From: Punctularia strigosozonata HHB-11173 SS5
Taxonomy: Eukaryota; Basidiomycota; Agaricomycetes; Corticiales; Punctulariaceae
Assembly: GCF_000264995.1 (NCBI RefSeq)
Contig: NW_006767440.1
Coordinates: forward strand, 207,020 to 263,941
Direction of reading: 5' to 3'
Length of the DNA stretch: 56,922 nt
Of the stretch, positions 20,484 through 30,153 are shown piece by piece (the first letter of the stretch is position 1; each line of letters opens with the position of its first letter). Made by a program: the position numbers and the translations under genes. The notes beneath the pieces are model-generated. The model did not search any database and was not told where the DNA came from. It saw only the letters and a program-made list of their open reading frames with translations.

Positions 20484-23407
20484 CCTCCTCTCGTCCAGTT
20501 ACGCCCCTGAACGACGTCGACTATGCCCAATGGGCAAAGGAGATGTGGGCTTACTTGGCTGAGAACAAGCTCTGGTGCATAGTCATCGGAACCATCAAGG
20601 AGCCGAGTGCAGGGGACCCGGAGCACATCACCTACCTCGAGAAGTCGGCTCAGGCCGCTGGGGCCATGTTCCTTGCTGTGGATGCGTCGCAGCATGTTCA
20701 TTTTACCGGGATCGAGCTGGATGCACCTCTGATCTGGGGCAAGCTCCAATCCGTCCACCTCCAGAAGGTGTCTGGGGCGCATTACAACGCTCTGGACGCT
20801 GTTTTCGCCGTCAGAAGGCAGCCTGACGAGTCCTTCAGCGATCCCAGCGCTGATTGGAATGCAGACACAGGCGCCACTTGTCATATGACGCCCCACCATG
20901 ACTGGTTCTCTTCCTACAAGCCCGACAAGATACCCATTCGCCTTGCAGACTCCAAAGTGATCTACTCGGCCGGTGTGGGCTCTGTGTGCTTCATGCCGCA
21001 GATAGGAGGGAAGCCTGGGCGGTTGCTCGAATTTGAGCATGTCCTGCATGATCCTGACCTTGGGTCTAGTCTCCTCTCTGTGCTGTATTTAACTCGCGAA
21101 CGTGGTTTCGCTGTCTCGATCGAGCGCGACGCGATTTCCTTCCGCCGATCAGGAGCTCTGCTGTTCACCACGCCGCGCAACTCCAACAATGCCGCTTACC
21201 TCGACGGCAGGACGGTCCCACCTTTGCAGTTGGCTCAGCAGCTGATCGACCAGGGACTCGCCAAGGGCGTTGTCATTGCTTCCTCCGCTCCCCCTGATCC
21301 CATTTGCGAGCCTTGCATTGCAGGCAAGCAGCGGCGTCCCGACGTGCCCAGGATTGCCCAGCACCATGCCTCCAAGCCTCTGGATCTGCTGCACATAGAC
21401 TTGCATGGTCCTGTGCCGGTCAGGACTCCGGAAGGCTACCGGCACTGGCACCTGATTGTAGACGACTGAACGCGCATCTACGGCCTCTTCCTGCTTCGCA
21501 GAAAGGCCGAGGCCTTCCCAGCTTTGCGACGCTTCATCCAATGGGCGGAGAACAAGCACGGGATGCGTGTTAAGGCACTCAGGGATGACAAAGGCGGCGA
21601 GTGGATGTCCAAGGAGCAGGAGCGATGGTGTATAGGACGAGGCATCGAGAGGCAGCACACCGTTCGCAACGAACCTCATCAGAACGGTGTTGCGGAACGA
21701 GCTAACCAGTCCCTGGCCAACGGTGCAACCTCTTTGCTCGTTGAGTCAAACTTGCCCCCGTCGTTTTGGGGTTATGCCGTTCAAACCTACGTCTATGCGC
21801 GCAACAGAGCGCCTACCTCTGCTCTGCCCGCGTCTCTGACACCCTACATCGCCTTCTTTGGGGAGAAACCGGATGTGGACCACCTGAGGGCTTTTGGATG
21901 TGCTGCCTACGTGCACGTGCAGAAGGACCCACGCCGTGGCCTTCAATCCCACACCCAGAAGTGTGTGTTCATCGGTTATCCCTCGGAGTACAAGGGATGG
22001 CTCTTCTACAACCCGGAGACAAAGAAGGTCTTGATCTCCAATGCTGCCATCTTCGATGAGCGCAGTTTTCCGGGTTTGAAGTCGGCGGCACACATGCGCA
22101 ACGGGACTTGGACCCTCGTTCAGCTGCCTCCAGACCGGAGAGCCATAGGCTGTCGCTGGGTTTTCAAGGTCAAGCGCAATGCAGACGGTTCCCTAGAGCG
22201 CTATAAGGCTCGATTGGTCGCCAAGGGCTTCAGCCAACGCCCTGGGCTCAATTACAACGAGACCTTTGCCCCTACAGCCAAGTGGGCGACTCCACAAGCC
22301 GTCCTTGCCATGTGTGCCCTAGAGGACTACGAAGCAGACGCCGTAGACATCTCCGATGCGTTCCTCAACGGGGATTTAACGCAGGACGTCTACATGCTTC
22401 AGCCTGAGGGCTTCGAGCAGGGTGACAAGGACATGGTCTGCAAACTCAACCGTTCTCTGTACGGTTTGAAGCAGGCCTCACGAGTCTGGTACCAGAAGCT
22501 GGACGGCGCTCTGCAGGAGATGGGATTCGCTCGCACCCGGTGTGATCACTGCGTGTTTGTTTGGAGAAAAGGCACCACCCACGTCATCGTGCCGGTCTAT
22601 GTCGATGATCTGACGATCGTTGGCAGGACCAAGGCAGACAAGGACACCGTGAAGGCTGAACTTGCTCGCCGCTTCAAACTGCGTGATCTCGGGCCCATCT
22701 CCTTGCTGCTGGCCGTCGGTATCACTCGGGACCGTGCCAAGCGTCAGTTATCCATGGATCAGCGCCGTTACACTCAGGACATGCTTGATACCTTTGGAAT
22801 GACGGACTGCTCGCCGGTGCTCACTCCTATGGACCCAAACACTCGCTTGTCGGCGTCCATGTCACCCCAGACTCCGGAGGAGAAGGCGGAGATGGTGGGA
22901 GTTCCCTACATCAACGCCGTGGGCGCCCTGCTCTACCTGGCCGTTGCCACTCGTCCAGACATCGCCCATGCGGTGGGAGTGCTGTCTTGGTTCTCCAAGA
23001 ACCCGGGTCCGCGTCATTGGACCGCAGTTCCGCTACTTGAAGGGCACGCTCGACTACAAGCTGACCTTTGGGCCTGACGAGTCAGGAGAGCCGTTCACCT
23101 CCTTTGTGGACGCCGATCACGGTGGAAACCCTGACAACGGGCGGTCTACCTCCGGGTTTGTGCTCAAGATTGGCTCTGGAGCTGTCAGCTGGTCCAGCAA
23201 GCTCCAGACGACTGTTGCACTGTCTACAACGGAAGCCGAGTATGTGGCAGCCTGCTACGCCGGCAGAGAGGTCCTTTGGCTTCGCAACTTGCTCTCTGAG
23301 CTTGGATTCGATGCTACAGCCGCTCCCTCGAGACTCCGGATAGACAACCAGTCTGCCATCTCTGTGGCCAAGAACCCAGAGCACCATGGGAGCATGAAGG
23401 ACCTTGA
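20462..23407 (+). pseudogene. Ty1/copia Gag-Pol, deleted and frameshifted
   Basis: The probable start is ATG 20462 (MSSSKEL); the His-codon run upstream is leader microsatellite. Gag is short and joins protease (NADTGATCHMT, ~20862) after a deletion near 20800. Integrase: PICEPCIAGKQ zinc half, LHIDLHGP, then TGA at 21467-21469 after IVDD, then DKGGEW and NGVAERANQS. The integrase-RT hinge is deleted near 22090. RT: FLNGDLTQDVYM, LYGLKQASRVWYQ, catalytic YVDD at 22598-22609. A frameshift near 23030 precedes RNase H (VDADHGG, STTEAEYVA, IDNQSAI). The frame is cut at 23407, where an oppositely oriented LTR begins. It is a typical fungal copia order but a dead copy. No 3' LTR in the same orientation exists. 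Confidence 0.88.
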
Positions 23408-23655
23408 TGTTATTGTCCGAGGGCGTCTAGCGGCTGGACAACACTCGAGAACGAGCTGGAGAGCACAGACAGTGAGCAGAATGAAGTAGATACATGGAGA
23501 GGGCTATCCTACCTGGAGAGCACAGACAGTGAGCAGAATGAAGTGCCCAACTCGTCTGTGGCTCTCCAGTAAAACTGTCAGCACAGCCTACAAGCTAAAT
23601 CGGCCACAGCCACACAAATAAGCGCCAGAGAGCTGGCAAGTCACCACAGACAACA
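23408..23655 (-). repeat. 3' LTR of the minus-strand copia
   Basis: On the minus strand it begins TGTTGTCTG right after a GGGGGAG polypurine tract and ends GACAATAACA. It is about 92% similar, inverted, to the solo LTR at 24330-24575. It contains two tandem blocks of GAGAGCACAGACAGTGAGCA separated by 50-odd bp. Confidence 0.8.
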
Positions 23656-25375
23656 CTCCCCCTGACGAGGCAACTCTCAAGCCAATCCCATCAAACTCCT
23701 GCAAACCTCCACCTTCGAGCGGTCCAGAGACTTGGTGAGCAAGTTGGCAGGCATCTCCGCCGTCGGGATACTTGCGGAGCCGGCAGACGACGCCGGGCTT
23801 ACCCTGCTCAAAGCCGTCGGGCTGGTCCATGTAGACCTCCTCCACCAGATCACCATTGAGGAAGGCATTGGAGATGTCCACCAAGTCGGCCTCCCAGTCC
23901 TCGAGGGCGCAGATGGCCAGGATAGCGTGGAGAGCGGCCCGCTCCACCGAACCGTCGGCCTTGCGCTTGACCTTGAACACCCAACGGGAACCGATGGCCT
24001 TGCGTCCGGGAGGCAGCTGGACCAGCTCCCAAGTCCCATTGGCGATGTGGGCCTCGATCTCCTCCATGGCAGCCTTGTACCACAGATCCGAGTCAGGACA
24101 CTTCATGGCCTTGCGGAAAGACCTAGGCTCGTTACCCCGCGCGTCGGCCTTCAGAGCGCAAGTCTGGAAGGCGGCCTCGAGGCTCCGAGGAAAGGAGAGG
24201 TGGTCTGGCGACGAAGGAGCGGTGTAGACGGTGTCGAGGCCAGCTAGCACCAGCTGGCATCTTTCGGCTCAGCAGCAGCCAGGGGATCCTCGGAGGAGGT
24301 GTCGTCCTCATCCTTGCCGCTCTCGATGGTGTTGTCTGTGGTGACTTGCCAGCTCTCTGGCGCTTATTTCGCATGACTGTGGCCACTTTAGGTTGTAGGC
24401 TGTGCTGACAGTTTTACTGGAGAGCCACAGACGAGTTGGGCACTTCATTCTGCTCACTGTCTATGCTCTCCAGGTAGGATAGCCCTCTCCATGTATTTAC
24501 TTCATTCTGCTCACTGTCTGTACTCTCCAGCTCGCTCTCGAGTGCTATCCAGCTGCTAGACGCCGTCAGACAACAGATGGCTGGAGTGGGCTCCGGGTAG
24601 GCCTGAGGGACGGAGAGCGAGAGGGAACGATCCACCAAGGCTGCACGGGCTTGGGTGCACAGCGCTCGCATCTGAGGGCCAGAGGAGGAGGTGTAGGAGG
24701 GCGCTCCAGGTCCGGTGACGGCGCTGCAGAGCGAGGGACAGGCGATGGGGAGGCCTCAGGCGAGGCAGAACCAGTGGGAGGTGAGGGCGAAGCCTGAGGA
24801 GACGGCGGAGGCGTCTTGACTCTGGCAGGAGCGACAGGCTGGGCATCCTGAAGCGGCGGTGGTGCCATATCTCCCCCCGGAACTGGTGCAGGTGCGCCAG
24901 GAGGAGAGTGAGGAGCGCCGTGCGACGAAGTTAGGGCACGAAGGAGGAAGTCGGAGGCAGCAGAGTCCCAGCTGGCGGTAGAACGCACTCCGGGAAAGTA
25001 CCGCTCGTGCGCGTAGCCGACGAATATGCACTTCTCAGAGTGGGAAGAGAGGCCGTGACGCTTGTCCTTCTGAATGTTAACGTAGGCAATGCACCTGAAG
25101 ACCCGCAGGTGTTCCACAGAGGGCTTGATCCCGTACAGGGTGTTGCACACTTGGGTAGGGCAGCGGAGGGTGTCCTGTTGTGCACGTGGACATAGGCGGC
25201 AACAGCGAGGCTCCAGAACAATGGAGGCAGGGTGGACTCACTGGGGAGAGCCGTGGTGCCCTCGGCCAGAGTTCGGCGACACTGTTCTGGTGGGGCTCGT
25301 TGCGTATGCTGTGCCCTTTTCTTTCCGCAGTACGCCAGAACCGCTCACCAGAGACGAACTGGCGAGTCTAGCAGC
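23656..25375 (-). pseudogene. Copia pol remnant on the minus strand
   Basis: Reading from 25375 down: an integrase C-terminal piece (NEPHQN-like to HNRTPSAALPKCATP, FRCIAYVNIQKDKRHGL), a Pro/Ser-rich hinge, then a hinge-to-RT piece (KAMKCPDSDLWYKAAMEEI, NGTWELVQLPPGRKAIGSRW, VDISNAFLNGD). It ends with the usual copia C-terminus (EMPANLLTKSLDRSKVE) at about 23677. Gag, protease, the RT catalytic core and RNase H are deleted. A solo LTR interrupts the hinge at 24330-24575. The left part abuts an LTR of the TGTTGAGG family at 25376, so this is a composite of broken copies. Confidence 0.8.
24330..24575 (+). repeat. Solo copia LTR with 5-bp target duplication
   Basis: This 246-bp LTR has perfect 9-bp inverted ends TGTTGTCTG/CAGACAACA and is flanked by GATGG on both sides (24325-24329, 24576-24580). 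It interrupts the minus-strand copia hinge; without it and one GATGG the flanking coding sequence is continuous. It is related to the inverted LTR at 23408-23655. Confidence 0.9.
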
Positions 25376-25801
25376 GTAGGAGGCTGTCTGACGCGCTGTA
25401 GCGAGCTGGGAGCAAGGGAATGGAGCTGTGAGTCGAAGTCTGAGGACTCTGGGCTCCATCCCTGCTCCTTAAATACATCTAGCTATGATGGAAGCTATGG
25501 TAACAAGTAACAAAGGGAGATATCAAAGCCATGGAGATAGGGATCAAGCATGTGGAGATGGACAGTTGGAATCAGTGATCTGAGCAACCAACTGACTGTT
25601 GGACCGGTTGCATCAGTTGTGTAGTCAACCAAGTTGTGTAGTCAACCAACTGATGCCAACCGATACCAACTGATGTGAACAGATGGGAGACATGTAGCCA
25701 GGAGACCGGCATCAAAGGATGATCAGAGCAGCCAGAAAAGCAGTGACCGAGGGGAATGATGGATGGTAACCACCTAGACTGATCCATCACCATCCTCAAC
25801 A
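25376..25801 (-). repeat. Inverted copy of the TGTTGAGG copia LTR
   Basis: On the minus strand it begins TGTTGAGGATGG at 25801. It matches 18607-19082 except for a 21-bp duplication of GTTGACTACACAACT and loss of the 58-bp tandem. It forms the far arm of a 7.2-kb inverted structure. It cuts the LINE ORF1 reading frame, which starts directly at 25802. Confidence 0.8.
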
Positions 25802-26648
25802 GAGTCTACCATCACCGGTAACAAACGTCAATGAAGCATGGTTGTATCTTTCTAGCTCGGGACACGCAGTCGACACGGAGGGCCTGCTGAACATCAAACA
25901 ACTGGTGCTGGCAATGTTGCAAGCTGCACAGGACAAGGAACGGAGGCTGGCAGGAAACCTACGCGCCTTTGCATTTATACTCGAGATGTACAGAGAAGGG
26001 ACTGGAAGGGTAGCCGATAAGATGGAGGAGCGCATGGAGGAGATGGGCACTAGGCTGAAGGAGATGGGAGGACAGATAGCTGCACTGAACGAACAGACTA
26101 AGAGAGTCTAGGTGGTGACGGATAAGCTAGGGACAATCGAGGAGGATATGGCTGGCATGGTGGGAGCAAAAGTCAACGAAGTATGGGACGCAGCTCAGAG
26201 CACATTCAAAATCCTCCAACACGCTGTCGAACGGGGCTCTGTCAAAATGACGGGGAACACTGGGAACATAGAAGACTACAACTACGGGATTACGGACGAA
26301 GACTATGCACCGACAACTCCGGCAATAATACCAGCGAAACAACAGAAATCATATGCAAATGCAGCACATTCTGCCCCGATCTCGTACCAACGCATCATAG
26401 AACAGAACACGAAGAAGAACAAGCGCATCATCATAGATGCGAAGGGACCGGACTTAGAGACGCTTAGGCCCCAGTTGGGACACCGGCTTGGGTTGGGTTG
26501 GGTTGGGTTGAGGCCCGGGCCAGGTGACCCGTGTTACATGTCACATATTTGTCACAATCAGTCACGATTTGTCACATCAACCTTCGCTACAAATACAAGT
26601 TAATCAGACATTGGGGACGGCTCTTCCCTTCTCCCTCTGTCCTACATT

Positions 26649-27991
26649 ATGTCCGAGGAGACCCCGTCACACCAGCACCTTGCCAACTCTATCTCAGAGC
26701 AGGAGAATGCGTCTCAACGACGCGCCAGGGTTCACAGTCATCGCAGGAGCGGCTATCGTCGCTCTTGAGGATACTCTTGTTGTCCAAGAGCAGCATACCT
26801 CTATCCTGACCAGCCATATGTATATGCAAGAGCTTCTATCTCCCGATGCGCACGAGGGTTCCTTCTACAACATTATGGGTGTCTCACACAAAGTTTTCTG
26901 GTGACTTCTTGTGGAGCTGCAATGTGTTGGGCTTCGTGATACACGTGGTGTCTCTGCTATGGAGAAGCTTGGGATGTTTCTCTATCAGATGCGCGGTGGT
27001 TCCAACAATCACTACATCATGGACCGGTTCCAACATAGTGAAAGCACTGTTAGCAGGCGAGTGTCCCTAAATTAATTTTACAGTTCCATATTGACGTGAG
27101 TCTATAGCTGCTTTCATCGGGTCCTCAATGTTATAGTATCACCCGAGTTCTATACTTGATACGTCTTTCCTCCATCTGACAGCACACCGCCTGAGATTGC
27201 TTCCAACCCCAAGTTCTCGCCATACTTCGATAACTGTCGTGCAGCCACCGATGGGACTCATATCGAGAGCTTTGTGGGAGCTGTGGATTCTGCCGCTTAT
27301 TGCAATCGCAAGGGCTTTCTGTCACAGAATGTACTTGCGTGTGTCACTTTTGACATGTGCTTTACATACGTCTTAACAGGATGGGAGGGGAGCATTGCAG
27401 ATGCGCGTCTCTGGGCTGAGGCAAGAGAAGATGGGATAGCCATCCCCCCTGGGAGTTACTATCTTGGTGATGCAGGCTTTCCATCATGCGGTGCTCTCTT
27501 GGTCCCATACCGTGGTGTCCGCTATCACTTGCGTGAATGTTGACAAGGGCCAGCAGGGTATGTACATACTTATATTTATCTTAACATAGCTTGCTCACTG
27601 TATACACAGTCCACAGACTGCGGAAGAGCTCTTCAATCTTCGCCATGCCCAACTGCACAATGTCATTGAGCGCATCTTTGGTGCCCTCAAACGCAAGTTT
27701 ACACGCATCACACAAGCACCAGAGTACAGTGTTATCACACAGGCAAAGCTTGTGTCTGCAGCATGTGCGCTCTGGAATTTCAACCGGGTCCATGACCCTG
27801 AAGATGTGGAACGGTGCCTCGAGCGATCAATGAATGATTTGATCCAATCAGTTCCTGACACTCTTCAAGAGGAACATCTTGGACATGCAATCACACCACA
27901 GGAGAAGCAGAGAGCTGCAGAGAAGTGTGATACAATTGCAAAGGAGATGTGGAGAGACTACATCAATTTAATGGCAGAGAGGAATCAGTAG
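26649..27991 (+). pseudogene. HARBI1-like DDE transposase, three stops
   Basis: A DDE_4-type transposase that would cut the element at its ends. ATG 26649 (MSEETPSHQ) is a likely start; a frame change near 26760 leads into the helical region (GVSAMEKLGMFLYQM, FQHSESTVS). An intron to about 27107 restores CFHRVLN-PEFYT. Catalytic residues are Asp in TDGTHIE (27250-27252), Asp in GSIADARLW (27400-27402) and Glu in NVIERIFGALK (27668-27670). A clean 52-bp intron lies at 27558-27609 (GTATGT...ACACAG). TGA stops at 26902-26904, 27157-27159 and 27541-27543 each sit where relatives usually carry Arg or Trp, consistent with C-to-T change. The splice donor near 27058 reads GC rather than GT. This copy probably cannot make active enzyme. 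Confidence 0.85.
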
Positions 27992-27995
27992 CATA

Positions 27996-29114
27996 CTACA
28001 TATCCTCTAACTCTGCCTCTAGGTATTCAGCCTGTAGATCTGGGTTTAAAGCAAGGAATGTGTCAGAGAAGTATGTGTTCTCTGGCCTCTGCATGTGACG
28101 GATGACCCGGATAGTACTGTGAGGTGAAAGGAGGTTTGCCTGCTGCAGTGCCTGCATAGCGGTTTGGCGACGAACAGGAGAGGGCTGCACTGCAATCGAA
28201 GGAGTGGCAGTTGAAGCTGATGAGGAAGAAGCTGCAGCTGATGACTCAGCTGTCCACGCATCTGTGAAGTCGCAGAACACCTTGGTGAACTCCTGGATGG
28301 CACCAGCAGCTTGACCCCGCGGTTTCTTCGCAGACTTGGGAAGTGACACTGAGCGCTGGCGGCAAAGGCTCTGTGATGAAGCCTGGCGTGAGAGAGGAGG
28401 AGGTTTGGGCAGCTAGAGCAATAGAACATCAATCAAGATGATCATCAGAATACTGAGCCCACATACCTCATCATCATCACTGGCAGACTTGTTGCCATCT
28501 TCCTTGTTGTCCAGCGCGTCCTGCGCACCCACACCAGCCTGAAGAGACTGAGTAGATGATGCTGGAGCTGCAGCATTGAACTGGTTGGCACCGGTCGCAA
28601 AATGGCCTGCCGCAAGCTCCGCAACTTTGTCAAAGTAGGGAAAGGCTTTCTTCTTCCATTTGCTCATGCTCGGATGTTTCTGAGTTGATCGGATATAAGC
28701 AAACATGATTGCAAAGATATAAACAGTGAAAGTGGATGCTTACAGCTAGATATGCCTCCCAGACTTCATCGGTAGCGACGACGACCAAGCGATCATCATC
28801 CCACCCAAAACCAGACAGATCCCTGAGCGTGCGGACCTCTTCATACTCCTTCTTAAGCTGCAGCAACTTGTCAGCATCCCTCTAATGATGATTAAGTACC
28901 AGATACATACTGTGCCCCAACAAGTCTGGCAAACAGAAGAGGACTTGACAGCTCCAGAGTCAGTCTTCTCTGAGTCTGCAAGAGCAGCAGCAGCAGCAGT
29001 CCATGCCCCAGGCTTCCAGCCATTATCTGAAGCAAGACCAGCAGTCTTTGAAGCCTTGAGTGAGTCAAGCAGTGCCCAGGTAGACTTATCAGACCACTGA
29101 GCCTTAGGAGCCAT
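27996..29114 (-). CDS. Myb/SANT-like PIF accessory protein, intact
   Basis: Four exons: 29114-28911, 28857-28744, 28679-28467, 28412-27996. The introns are 53, 64 and 53 bp (GTATGT...CTGCAG, GTAAGC...ACTCAG, GTATGT...CTCTAG). Every junction is phase 0 and the joined 315-aa protein has no stop. Residues 1-110 form a Myb/SANT trihelix: tryptophans in SDKSTWALLDSL, NGWKPGAW and TCWGT, then KKEYEEVRTLRDLSGFGWD, as in fungal Harbinger second ORFs. Ser/Ala-rich linkers and a C-terminal helix follow. In the family this protein binds element ends and helps import the transposase into the nucleus. It is convergent with, and 4 bp from, the transposase end. Its intactness contrasts with the broken partner. 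Confidence 0.85.
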
Positions 29115-30153
29115 GACTAGGAGCAGGAGAGAGAGGCTACAGTCTATTATCCGTGATATCTATGATAACCGCTGCTCGACGGCGTGACTCCAAGCTCCTC
29201 GGCCTTGCCCAGCGTGATTCCCACGCCCGTGCCACCTCAATTCCCACGCTTTTTGGCAGGGGCAACCCAACCCACCTCAACCCCGTGTCCCGATCTGGGC
29301 CTTACTGAGTAGCAGTTAGTTGCGAAGGCGAACATGGCAGTAGAAATGGCCGGTGGTGAGGACGAGGGGAAACCAGGGGACGTCTACTTCGTGAGCGTGA
29401 AGAGGTTGCGGAATGGAGGAATGGAGTTTGAATTGAACTTGACTGCTGCGGCGGCATGGGCGACACGGGACGCTATAAAGAAAAAGATCATCAGCAACTT
29501 TGGATACGAGGCGGAGATCAAGGACAAGGGATTCGCAGTACTCATTGAGAACATGCCACTATACTTCCACCCGGAAGAAGAAGATCAAATGACGGTGGCG
29601 AAGATCAATGGATGGGACAACCACGACTTCCTGCGGGCAAGATGGATCAAAGCGCTAAAGAGGAGGAGACCCGGCCAGACCAGCGCGCACGTAACAGCCA
29701 CTCTCTGGATGGAAAAGATCACCAATGACGCGATTAGATGGGGGATAACAATCCGAGGTAAGAGCTGCAATGTACGGAGACTGACGAAGGAAGCCACTAG
29801 GTGCAATAGATGTCAAAGGTTTGGGTGCCACTACGCAGCACAATGCTGAGAAATCCACAACACTTGCGGAACGTGCGGCAGCATCTCGCACGCAACCGCC
29901 AAATGTGAGTACAAAGATAAGCACTAGAAACATTACTGCGTAAATTGTAGGCAGGCGGGACACGCCACTTGGAGCCGCGACTGCCCGACCCTGAAGGAGA
30001 AGAATTGTGAGGTCAACGAACAATTCCCGGAAAACGCATGCAAGTACTTCGTGACGGACGACCCCAACACCTGGGAACAAACACGGCAACAGAACAAGAA
30101 CGACTGGACCACTGTACCAGTAAGGAAGGGTTTCTAACAACCTCCTGCCGACC

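Larger units (their letters stand above)
26467..29301. mobile_element. PIF/Harbinger DNA transposon
   Basis: This 2835-bp element is flanked by TTA on both sides (26464-26466, 29302-29304). The left terminus is GGCCCCAGTTGGGACACC; the right terminus reads inward as GGCCCAGATCGGGACACG, imperfect inverted repeats followed by GGTTGGGTTG words on each side. It carries two convergent genes 4 bp apart, a DDE transposase on + and a Myb/SANT protein on -, the standard two-gene layout of this superfamily. It sits inside LINE ORF1 and so inserted after the LINE. Confidence 0.92.
25802..30137 (+). pseudogene. LINE ORF1, split by a DNA transposon
   Basis: The reading frame enters already open at 25802 (its start is lost under the copia LTR) and runs to 26463. 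It then resumes at 29305 after the PIF element and ends at TAA 30135-30137. The first part has a coiled-coil-like heptad region (MEERMEEMGTRLKEMGGQ). The last part has three zinc knuckles: CNRCQRFGCHYAAQC, CGTCGSISHATAKC and CVNCRQAGHATWSRDC. This composition is usual for the RNA-binding Gag-like protein of Tad/I-type LINEs. In-frame stops at 26109-26111 (TAG), 29310-29312 (TAG), 29847-29849 (TGA) and just before KHYCVNC (TAG) disable it. Removing the PIF element plus one TTA takes out 2838 bp (946 codons) and keeps the frame. Confidence 0.8.

Noticed and set aside
24132-24250. Plus-strand open frames opposite the minus-strand copia remnant (for example 23732-24247)
   Set aside because: They mirror the RT/hinge coding sequence on the other strand, which shows clear copia motifs.
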